From contig JAEZCZ010000122.1 of NCBI GenBank assembly GCA_023433305.1, positions 1 through 26,697 of the forward strand: 26,697 nucleotides of DNA. Direction: 5' to 3'. Every line of letters begins with the position of its first letter. Positions within the stretch are counted from its first letter, which is position 1. Origin of the DNA: Pseudomonadota bacterium. GTDB lineage: Bacteria > Pseudomonadota > Alphaproteobacteria > Sphingomonadales > Sphingomonadaceae. The position numbers and the translations under genes are program-made. The notes beneath the pieces are model-generated. The model was not told the DNA's origin and did no database searches. It saw nothing but the letters and a program-made list of their open reading frames with translations. This document shows positions 17,324-23,987 of the stretch, one piece after another.

Positions 17324-18235
17324 TTGGAAGACTGCATCATTATAGGCGCAGGGCCAGCCGGGCTGACCGCCGCCATCTACCTGGCGCGCTTCCACCTCTC
17401 GATCCGCCTGTTCGACAGCGGAACTAGCCGCGCTGCGCTGATCCCCTGCACGCACAACCACGCAGGTTTCCCGGAAGGAATCTCCGGCACCGAGCTGCTC
17501 GCGCGAATGCTCGACCAAGCTGAGCGCTATGGCGCCCACCGCGAGCTCGCGCGTGTCACGCGGATCGCGCGCGTCGAAGGCGAAGGTTTTGCAGTCACAA
17601 CAGACAGCCATGAGTATCGGAGTCGCGCTGTCCTGCTGGCGACCGGCGTCATCAACATTCGCCCGAACGGCATGGATGACACAGTCCATACCGAGGCCCT
17701 TGCGGAAGGGCTCTTGCGCTATTGCCCGATCTGCGACGGCTATGAAGTAACCGACAAGCGGGTCGCCGTCATCGGAACCGGCGAGCATGGCGCGGCGGAA
17801 GCGTTGTTTCTGCGAGGCTATACCTCGAACCTCACCCTGATCGCCCCCGATGCCGAGCACGATCTCGATGCGCAATGCCTGGCCGAACTCGAAAAGGCCG
17901 AGATCGCCCGCGTTAACGGTCCGTGCGGCGATTACGCGATCGAGGGCGAGCAACTCGTCCTCGATACGGCCGAAGGACGACTAGGCTTCGACAGCGTTTA
18001 CCCCGCGCTTGGCTCACGCGTCCGCTCCGATCTCGCGGCCGAGGCCGGCGCAATGTTGAGCAGCGACGATTGCATCGTCGTGGATTCCCACCAACGAACC
18101 AACATCCCGGGCCTTTTCGCGGCGGGGGACGTCGTCAAAGGCCTCGATCAGATCAGCCACGCTATGGGGGAAGGCGGTGTGGCGGCGACCGCAATCCGCA
18201 ACTACCTGGCCGAGTTGGAACCGCTCAGGCGTTAG
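17324..18235 (+). CDS. Thioredoxin reductase-like NAD(P)/FAD-dependent oxidoreductase
   Basis: A protein of about 303 aa in the two-dinucleotide-binding flavoprotein family. The FAD site GAGPAGL lies in the first 15 residues. The redox pair is in YCPICDGYEV, the position of the CxxC of thioredoxin reductase. It is followed by the NAD(P) motif VAVIGTGEHG and the C-terminal FAD segment NIPGLFAAGDVVKG. The partner is unlikely to be classic thioredoxin, since the motif is CPIC rather than CATC. The start is uncertain: I place it at the TTG at 17324, just before the beta strand of the FAD fold, with GGAG and GAGAGAG upstream. Its stop overlaps the rimM stop as TTAG. Confidence 0.85.
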   Translation: MEDCIIIGAGPAGLTAAIYLARFHLSIRLFDSGTSRAALIPCTHNHAGFPEGISGTELLARMLDQAERYGAHRELARVTRIARVEGEGFAVTTDSHEYRSRAVLLATGVINIRPNGMDDTVHTEALAEGLLRYCPICDGYEVTDKRVAVIGTGEHGAAEALFLRGYTSNLTLIAPDAEHDLDAQCLAELEKAEIARVNGPCGDYAIEGEQLVLDTAEGRLGFDSVYPALGSRVRSDLAAEAGAMLSSDDCIVVDSHQRTNIPGLFAAGDVVKGLDQISHAMGEGGVAATAIRNYLAELEPLRR

Positions 18236-18723
18236 GCGTTCGCGAATGCCGCGGTCACGACGAGACGCTCATCACTCCATTCGGGCACCGCTTCCTCGCG
18301 CATGGGCACCATGAAGCGCTTGCCGTCCGCCCGCTCGATTTCGAGGACGTCCCCGGCGCCGTAGTCCTCGACCGCAATTACGGTGCCGAGCGGCTCGCCC
18401 GCATCCGAAACCACCCCGAGACCGATCAGATCAGCGTGGTAGTATTCGCCTTCCTCGAGGGGTGGCAGCTCGGAGCGGGGAACGGTCAACAAGGTACCGC
18501 GCAATGCCTCGCCGGCGTTGCGGTCGGTGACTTCGGCAAAGCAAGCGATGGCGCCCCCCTTGCCGTCGTCGCGGACTCTCTTGAGCGTCAAAGTCCCGTC
18601 GTTGAACCGGCGATGGGTGGAGAACGTCTCCAAACCCTCACCGAACAGCTTCAACCGAACTTCGCCCGTCACGCCATGTGCGCCCGTAATGGCCGCAAGC
18701 GTGACGGGCTTGTCCTCAACCAA
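18232..18723 (-). CDS. rimM: Ribosome maturation factor RimM
   Basis: A 163-aa protein that binds S19 and assists maturation of the 30S head. The N-terminal RimM domain begins VTLAAITGAHGVTGEVRLK, and the C-terminal PRC-barrel domain contains GEYYHADLIGLGV and GAGDVLEIE, then the FMVPMREEAVP segment. The start must be TTG (18721-18723), 3 nt after the rpsP TAA, because no ATG or GTG is available before the conserved N terminus. It is co-transcribed with rpsP and ffh. In most bacteria trmD follows directly, but here the next gene is a convergent flavoprotein whose stop overlaps that of rimM. Confidence 0.95.
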   Translation of the reverse strand: MVEDKPVTLAAITGAHGVTGEVRLKLFGEGLETFSTHRRFNDGTLTLKRVRDDGKGGAIACFAEVTDRNAGEALRGTLLTVPRSELPPLEEGEYYHADLIGLGVVSDAGEPLGTVIAVEDYGAGDVLEIERADGKRFMVPMREEAVPEWSDERLVVTAAFANA

Positions 18724-18726
18724 GGC

Positions 18727-19275
18727 TTAGCCCTCGGCCTTTTCCTCGCCGGCTTCCGCCGCTGCGGCTACTTCCTCGGAACCTTCGACGGGCTCGTCGG
18801 CGCTGGCGCCGACCGAAGCGTCCTCGCCGGTCGTCGGGGTTTCGCTGCCCTCGGCAGGCTCGTCGCTGCTTTGCGCGGTCTCTTCCACGGCGGGAGTGTT
18901 GGCTTCTTCCTCGGCGGCCTTGGCGGCTTCCTCAGCTTCGGCAGCCTTAGCCGCGCGCTCCTCGGCGCGTTCCTTGGCCTTGTCGCCCGGTTCGGCCTTC
19001 TTCGGGTTGTTCTTCGGCGCGCGTTCCTTGATGCCGGCCACGTCGAGGAAGCGGGCGACACGATCGGTCGCCTGGGCGCCAACGCCGAGCCAGTAGCGCG
19101 CGCGATCTTCGTTCAGCTTGACGCGGTTCTCGTCATCCTTGGCGAGCAGCGGGTTGTAGGTCCCGATCTGCTCGAGATAACGGCCATCGCGCGGGCTGCG
19201 CGTGTCCGACACGACGATGCGATAGTACGGGCGCTTCTTGCTGCCGCCCCGCGAAAGCCTGATTGCTACTGCCAT
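18727..19275 (-). CDS. rpsP: 30S ribosomal protein S16 with long acidic tail
   Basis: The first 85-90 residues are a normal S16 (MAVAIRLSRGGSKKRPYYRI, the GRYLEQIGTYNPL segment, and ARYWLGVGAQ.TDRV), which binds the 5' domain of 16S rRNA. The remaining 90-95 residues are an added tail: first a Lys/Arg/Ala/Glu helix-forming stretch (KAKERAEERAAKAAEAEEA), then a Glu/Ser/Thr/Pro-rich acidic region. The total of 182 aa is about twice the usual length. The tail stays in frame with no stop or frameshift. The ATG has a GGAAAGGTG site. It lies 34 bp after ffh and 3 nt before rimM. Confidence 0.96.
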   Translation of the reverse strand: MAVAIRLSRGGSKKRPYYRIVVSDTRSPRDGRYLEQIGTYNPLLAKDDENRVKLNEDRARYWLGVGAQATDRVARFLDVAGIKERAPKNNPKKAEPGDKAKERAEERAAKAAEAEEAAKAAEEEANTPAVEETAQSSDEPAEGSETPTTGEDASVGASADEPVEGSEEVAAAAEAGEEKAEG

Positions 19276-19309
19276 TTTGATTCACCTTTCCAAATCGGAT
19301 TTCGTAAAT

Positions 19310-20758
19310 TCAGTTCTTCTTGAGCAGGTTCTGGAGGTCGGGAGGCAACTGCGCCGTACCGCCCATCCCCGGGCCGCCGAGCCCCGGCATGCCTTCAGCA
19401 CCCGGCGCGGTCAGGCCGCCCTTGCCGAACAGCGCGCCGAGGCCCTTGAGCCCGCCCATCTTCTTGAGCTGCTTCATCGCGCGGCCCATTTCCTGGTGCA
19501 TCTTCAACAGTTTGTTGACGTCCTGCACCTGCGTTCCGGAGCCCGCCGCAACGCGCTTCTTGCGCTTGGCGTTCAGCAGTTCGGGCCTCGCACGTTCCTT
19601 CGGAGTCATCGATCCGATGATCGCGTCCATGTGCAGCAGCACGCGGTCGTCGACGCCGCTCGCCGCCATGGCCTGCTTGGCCTTCTTCATGCCGGGCATC
19701 ATGCCTGCCAGCATTCCGAGGCCGCCCATCTTTTGCATCTGCTGCAGCTGGGTGCGCAGGTCGTTCATGTCGAACTGGCCCTTGAGCATCCGCTCGGCCA
19801 GCTTGTCGGCCTCTTCCTTCTCGATCGTCGCGGCCGCTTTCTCGACGATCGAGACGATGTCTCCCATGCCGAGAATGCGACCTGCGACGCGGCCGGGATG
19901 GAACGGCTCGATCGCGTCGAGTTTTTCGCCCGTGCCCGCGAACTTGATCGGCTTGCCCGTGACCGCTCGCATCGACAGCGCCGCGCCACCGCGCGCGTCG
20001 CCGTCCATGCGGGTCAAGATTACGCCGGTCAGCGGCACTTCGTCGGAGAAGCTCTGCGCGACGTTGACAGCGTCCTGGCCGGTGAGCGAGTCGACCACCA
20101 GCAACACTTCGGTCGGCGCGGCGACGCTCGCGACCGCCTTCATTTCGTCCATCAGTGCCTGATCGACGTGGAGACGGCCGGCGGTGTCGAGCAGCAGGAC
20201 GTCCACCGCCTGAAGCTTCGCCGACTCGAGCGCGCGGCGCGCGATGTCGACCGGCTGCTGGCCAACAACGATGGGAAGTGTGGCGACCTGGACCTGCTCG
20301 CCCAGCACCTTGAGCTGTTCCTGCGCGGCCGGCCGATTGACGTCGAGCGACGCCATCATCGCCTTCTTGCCGTGCTTTTCCCTGATGAGCTTGCCGAGCT
20401 TGGCCGTGGTCGTGGTCTTGCCGGAGCCCTGCAGGCCGACCATCATGATGACGACGGGCGGCTTGGCCTCGAGCGTCAGCGGCGCGGCTTCTTCGCCGCC
20501 CAGCATCGATACGAGTTCGTCGTTGACGATCTTGACGACCTGCTGGCCTGGCGTGACCGAGCGCAGCACGCTCTGTCCGACCGCCTTCTCGGTCACAGCA
20601 TCGATGAACTTGCGCGCGACCGGCAGAGCCACGTCGGCCTCGAGCAGCGCGATCCGCACTTCGCGCATCGCCTCGCGAACGTCGCCTTCGTTCAGCGCAC
20701 CGCGACCGCGCAGGCGGTCGAATACGCCGGTCAGACGATCGGAAAGCGTGTCGAACAT
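19310..20758 (-). CDS. ffh: Signal recognition particle protein Ffh
   Basis: A 482-aa SRP54-type GTPase that, with 4.5S RNA, directs inner-membrane proteins to FtsY and SecYEG. The N domain is at about 1-90. The G domain has the P-loop GLQGSGKTT (108-116), DTAGR (191-195) and TRMDG (249-253, the TKxD position). The Met-rich M domain starts near 325 with QLQQMQKMGGLGML. A Gly/Pro-rich tail ends the protein. I chose the ATG at 20758, with GGAG upstream; a TTG 18 bp earlier is also in frame. It leads the ffh-rpsP-rimM operon. Confidence 0.97.
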   Translation of the reverse strand: MFDTLSDRLTGVFDRLRGRGALNEGDVREAMREVRIALLEADVALPVARKFIDAVTEKAVGQSVLRSVTPGQQVVKIVNDELVSMLGGEEAAPLTLEAKPPVVIMMVGLQGSGKTTTTAKLGKLIREKHGKKAMMASLDVNRPAAQEQLKVLGEQVQVATLPIVVGQQPVDIARRALESAKLQAVDVLLLDTAGRLHVDQALMDEMKAVASVAAPTEVLLVVDSLTGQDAVNVAQSFSDEVPLTGVILTRMDGDARGGAALSMRAVTGKPIKFAGTGEKLDAIEPFHPGRVAGRILGMGDIVSIVEKAAATIEKEEADKLAERMLKGQFDMNDLRTQLQQMQKMGGLGMLAGMMPGMKKAKQAMAASGVDDRVLLHMDAIIGSMTPKERARPELLNAKRKKRVAAGSGTQVQDVNKLLKMHQEMGRAMKQLKKMGGLKGLGALFGKGGLTAPGAEGMPGLGGPGMGGTAQLPPDLQNLLKKN

Positions 20759-20835
20759 CGTGCTCGCGTACTCCAAAAGCCGAAAACGCCGGCGGACGAA
20801 ACCTCGTCAGCCAGCGGGCGGATCAGATACTCGTA

Positions 20836-20860
20836 CCATGCACTCGAGCATGGAATTTTT
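20836..20860 (+). terminator. Hairpin with T tract on the plus strand
   Basis: CCATGC (20836-20841) and GCATGG (20848-20853) form a perfect 6-bp stem with a 6-nt loop, followed on the plus strand by AATTTTT. This looks like a terminator for rightward transcription, but the flanking genes (tRNA-Ala, ffh) are leftward. Its role is unclear; it may stop antisense transcription out of ffh or be part of the ffh upstream region. Confidence 0.35.
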
Positions 20861-20878
20861 CGTTTCAATTCAACTGAA

Positions 20879-20954
<76 letters not shown>

Positions 20955-21058
20955 GTATCCATTCGTATATAGGCACGCCCTGGGAGGCCTGCCACCCTTC
21001 GCCCGCGGGCTTGGGAGCCGCCCTTTATGAGCGGCGCCCCGATTCCGCAAGCCTGAAA

Positions 21059-21382
21059 TCAATGATCTTCTTCGTCGTCGTCACCGGCGCCGGAGACACC
21101 GAGATCGTCGTCGCCGCCTAGGTCGATATCGTTGTCGGGCGAATCCTCGCCTTCATCGACATCCTCCAGCTCTTCATCCGCCAGGTCGGAATCCGCTTCC
21201 TCGGGCTCCTTGGTCTTCTGGACTTCCTCGAATGGGATCGGCTGCTTGGACTTGAGCACCGGCTCGGGTGTCCACTGGTTGCCGCATTCGATGCAGACGA
21301 CGGGATCGTCCTTGCCGAGGTCGTAGAAGCGTTCACCGCACTTGGGGCAATTGCGCTTGTGGCCCCACTCTGGCTTGACCAT
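21059..21382 (-). CDS. FYDLN-acid family zinc-ribbon protein (TIGR02300 type)
   Basis: A 107-aa protein of the alphaproteobacterial family named after the FYDLN-like motif and acidic tail. The N-terminal zinc ribbon has the paired cysteines in CPKCGERFYDLGKDD and CIECGNQW. The C-terminal half is strongly acidic (long Asp/Glu runs) and probably unstructured. The function is unknown; the fold suggests contact with a nucleic acid or a basic partner. The ATG at 21382 gives the conserved start MVKPEWGHKR and has a GAGGAC ribosome site. It is divergent from aroA and lies upstream of tRNA-Ala on the same strand. Confidence 0.9.
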   Translation of the reverse strand: MVKPEWGHKRNCPKCGERFYDLGKDDPVVCIECGNQWTPEPVLKSKQPIPFEEVQKTKEPEEADSDLADEELEDVDEGEDSPDNDIDLGGDDDLGVSGAGDDDEEDH

Positions 21383-21554
21383 GAAAATGTCCTCATCTGC
21401 CGCCGAACTGGCAGCTTGAAACTCGAAACTTGATGGTGGCGGGCCCCAACACAATCAAGGGCCGGAATCAAGAGCGGGGCGCGCCTTGCCACAGCCCCCT
21501 TGCGCTGTCAAAAGCCGCGCGCTCCCGCCGGTCCTCGCCTTGAAAGTCCCCCGA

Positions 21555-22883
21555 TTGTCCGCTCACTCCGCCATTCCGCGTCCGCGCCGTTTCATGCCCG
21601 CCGGGCCGCTCAAGGGTCGCATCCGCGTGCCCGGCGACAAGTCGATCAGCCATCGCTCGCTGATGTTCGGCGCGCTGGCGGTCGGTGAAACCCGCGTGGC
21701 AGGCCTGCTCGAGGGGGAAGACGTCATGGCCACCGCGGCCGCCTTGCGGGCCATGGGCGCGACCATCGAGCGTGAGGCCGAAGGCAGGTGGTCCATCCAG
21801 GGCGTGGGCGTGGGTGGCCTGCTCCAGCCTCAAGCTCCGCTCGAGATGGGCAACTCCGGCACCTCGACACGTCTGTTGATGGGGCTGGTCGCCAGCCATC
21901 CGATTACCGCGGAGTTCACCGGCGACGACAGCCTGTCGAAGCGTCCCATGGGCCGCGTAACGGAACCGTTGTCGCTGATGGGCGCGGATTTCTCGGGCAC
22001 CACCCTACCCCTCACCGAGCGCGGCCTCTGCCCCGCCGTTCCGATAACATACCGACTTCCCGTCGCGAGCGCCCAGGTGAAGAGCGCGATCCTTCTCGCC
22101 GGGCTCAACACGGCCGGGATCACCACGGTCGTCGAGCCCGTACCGACGCGCGACCATACCGAGCGCATGCTGAAAGGCTTCGGCGCCGATTTGTGGGTCG
22201 ATGAAGAGGGCAGCGAACGCGCAATTCGGATTCGTGGCGAGGCGGAATTGCGCCCGCAGACGATTGAGGTGCCGGGCGATCCGTCTTCGGCCGCCTTCTT
22301 CGCAGTGGCCGCGCTGATCGTACCCGGAAGCGATCTCGTGATCGAGAACGTCGGCCTCAATCCAACCCGCGCCGGTCTTTACGAGGTCCTTCGCCAGATG
22401 GGAGGGAGCATCGAGGAACTCGACCGCCGGGATGTCGGCGGTGAACCCGTTGCGGACCTCCATGTTCGCCATTCGGCGCTGACGGGCATCGATGTCGATC
22501 CGGCGGTGGCGCCGAGCATGATCGACGAGTTCCCCATCCTCTTCGTCGCGGCCGCGCTGGCCCAGGGGCGTACAGTCACCAGCGGCCTGGAAGAGCTTCG
22601 GGTCAAGGAAAGCGACCGGATCGCCGTCATGGCCGAGGCTCTACGCCTGGCCGGCGCGCGGGTCGAGGAGCGCGAGGATGGACTCGTAATCGAGGGTTCT
22701 GGGGGCGAACCGCTTTCGGGCAGCGATACCCCGATAGAGACGCACCTCGACCATCGCATCGCGATGAGCATGGCAATCGCCGGCCATGTGAGCCGCACTG
22801 GCGTCGAAGTCGGTGATACCGCTCCGATTGCCACCAGCTTCCCTCAGTTCGAGAGTCTCCTCGACAGCGCTTCGGGCGTCTGA
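21555..22883 (+). CDS. aroA: 3-phosphoshikimate 1-carboxyvinyltransferase (EPSP synthase, class II)
   Basis: A shikimate-pathway enzyme that transfers enolpyruvate from PEP to shikimate 3-phosphate. Class II (CP4-like) features are GDKSISHR (27-34), GNSGTSTRLLMGLV, SLSKRPMGRV, SAQVKSA, RDHTERM, NPTR and the C-terminal LDHRIAMS and ATSFPQF. The start is uncertain: the ATG at 21594 (429 aa) has no ribosome site and cuts into the PRPRRF segment that I expect to belong to the protein. The TTG at 21555 gives 442 aa beginning MSAHSA, close to the CP4 length, and I prefer it. The TGA abuts the stop codon of the convergent SMR gene. Confidence 0.93.
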   Translation: MSAHSAIPRPRRFMPAGPLKGRIRVPGDKSISHRSLMFGALAVGETRVAGLLEGEDVMATAAALRAMGATIEREAEGRWSIQGVGVGGLLQPQAPLEMGNSGTSTRLLMGLVASHPITAEFTGDDSLSKRPMGRVTEPLSLMGADFSGTTLPLTERGLCPAVPITYRLPVASAQVKSAILLAGLNTAGITTVVEPVPTRDHTERMLKGFGADLWVDEEGSERAIRIRGEAELRPQTIEVPGDPSSAAFFAVAALIVPGSDLVIENVGLNPTRAGLYEVLRQMGGSIEELDRRDVGGEPVADLHVRHSALTGIDVDPAVAPSMIDEFPILFVAAALAQGRTVTSGLEELRVKESDRIAVMAEALRLAGARVEEREDGLVIEGSGGEPLSGSDTPIETHLDHRIAMSMAIAGHVSRTGVEVGDTAPIATSFPQFESLLDSASGV

Positions 22884-23204
22884 TCAGACGGGGCTGGACA
22901 GCTTCATCAGCACGAGCCCCGACACTATCAGCACTGCAGCGGTGACACGCATCACGGTCACCGCCTCGCCGAGCACGACGATGCCGACGATGAACGCGCC
23001 GACCGCGCCTATCCCTGTCCACACCGTGTAGGCGGTCCCCAGCGGCAGCGACTTCATCGCCAAGGCAAGCAAACCGAAGCTCAGGAACATCGCTCCCATG
23101 GTGAGAACCGACGGGCCCAGTTTCGTGAAGCCGTCGGACAGCTTCATGTAGTAGGCCCAGACAATCTCCAGGATCCCGGCGACGACGAGTATCAACCAAG
23201 CCAC
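22884..23204 (-). CDS. SMR family exporter, Gdx/SugE (guanidinium) type
   Basis: A 106-aa four-helix small multidrug resistance transporter with the central Glu13 (GILEIVWA) that binds the cation. The segments MAWLILVVAGILEIVWA, LPLGTAYTVWTGIGAVGA and a final LIVSGLVLMKLS resemble the Gdx (SugE) subgroup, which exports guanidinium in exchange for protons, rather than the EmrE drug-exporting subgroup. The start is GTG at 23204, with an ideal GGAGG ribosome site (23214-23210) 5 nt before it; a longer open frame upstream lacks support. The aroA stop abuts its stop. A hairpin 25 nt upstream has the ACGG loop discussed separately. Confidence 0.88.
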   Translation of the reverse strand: MAWLILVVAGILEIVWAYYMKLSDGFTKLGPSVLTMGAMFLSFGLLALAMKSLPLGTAYTVWTGIGAVGAFIVGIVVLGEAVTVMRVTAAVLIVSGLVLMKLSSPV

Positions 23205-23229
23205 AGCAGCCTCCGTTACGAGTGAGCTG

Positions 23230-23243
23230 CCGGGCCGTCCCGG
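23230..23243 (-). promoter_or_regulatory. Leader hairpin with ACGG loop before SMR gene
   Basis: In the mRNA sense (minus strand) CCGGG and CCCGG form a perfect 5-bp stem enclosing the tetraloop ACGG, 15 nt before the GGAGG ribosome site. Guanidine-II (mini-ykkC) riboswitches consist of two hairpins with ACGR loops upstream of SMR genes. A second ACGG about 45 nt further upstream lies in a less regular stem (23284-23297). The evidence is suggestive only, because GC-rich stems arise easily by chance. Confidence 0.3.
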
Positions 23244-23357
23244 TCTTGAAGGCAGCCGCGTCATTCGACCGCACGGGGGACGTGGCCACCCGTGGCCGGG
23301 CAGATAGATCGCGGAAAGCCGGTTCTCAATACCAGGCAACCCGACTAGAGCCCCTGC

Positions 23358-23987
23358 ATGATCATAGCCGTCGACGGCCCTACTGCGTCTGGGAAGGGCA
23401 CTATCGCCAAGGCCCTGGCCGCGCACTTCCGCCTACCCCACCTGGATACCGGTCTGCTGTACCGGGCCGTTGGATGGCAGGTGTTCCTCGATGGCGGCAA
23501 TCCCGACGACGCCGGCGACGCGCTCGCGGCCACGACCTTTCCTGACGGCCTTCTCGCCGATCCGGAATTGCGCAGCGAGACGACGGGCGGGCTCGCCAGC
23601 CGCGTCTCGGTGCACGCATCGGTCCGGCGAGCCCTTTACGAGCGCCAGCGCAGCTTTGCGCTGCAGGCCGGTGGCGCCGTCCTCGACGGGCGCGACATCG
23701 GCACTGTGATCGCGCCCGAGGCCGACGCCAAGCTCTTCGTGACCGCCAGCGTCGAAGCGCGCGCCATGCGCCGTTGGCGGGAAATGCAGGAGCGGGGCGA
23801 GAACCACACGTTGGAGGAGATCGAGGCCGATTTGCGCCGCCGCGACGAGCGGGACCGTTCGCGAACCGAAGCCCCTCTGCGCCCCGCGGAGGACGCCGCT
23901 ATCCTCGACACATCGGAGCTCGATCGCGAGGGCGCCATCACGGCTGCCGTCAGTCTGGTCGAGAAACGATTGCGCCGCCCGCGTTAG
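23358..23987 (+). CDS. cmk: Cytidylate kinase (Cmk)
   Basis: A 209-aa (d)CMP kinase that converts CMP and dCMP to their diphosphates with ATP. The P-loop is GPTASGKGT at residues 7-15, followed by LDTGLLYRAVG, the substrate segment LDGRDIGTVIAPEA and the lid-like RRRDERDRSR. The length is slightly below the usual 220-230 aa because the middle is compact, but the key motifs are all present. It lies in the common aroA-cmk-rpsA order, though an SMR gene and a cyclase gene on the other strand are placed between the members. Its TAG overlaps the cyclase TAA as TTAG. Confidence 0.95.
   Translation: MIIAVDGPTASGKGTIAKALAAHFRLPHLDTGLLYRAVGWQVFLDGGNPDDAGDALAATTFPDGLLADPELRSETTGGLASRVSVHASVRRALYERQRSFALQAGGAVLDGRDIGTVIAPEADAKLFVTASVEARAMRRWREMQERGENHTLEEIEADLRRRDERDRSRTEAPLRPAEDAAILDTSELDREGAITAAVSLVEKRLRRPR

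Noticed and set aside
17955..19323. A long plus-strand frame (17923-19323) across the flavoprotein 3' end, rimM and rpsP.
   Set aside because: It crosses three supported genes and shows Arg- and Gly-rich low complexity; no domain is visible.
20836..20860. The hairpin considered as a terminator of tRNA-Ala.
   Set aside because: The T tract follows the stem only on the plus strand, while the tRNA is transcribed leftward, so the orientation is wrong. It is kept only as a low-confidence hairpin.
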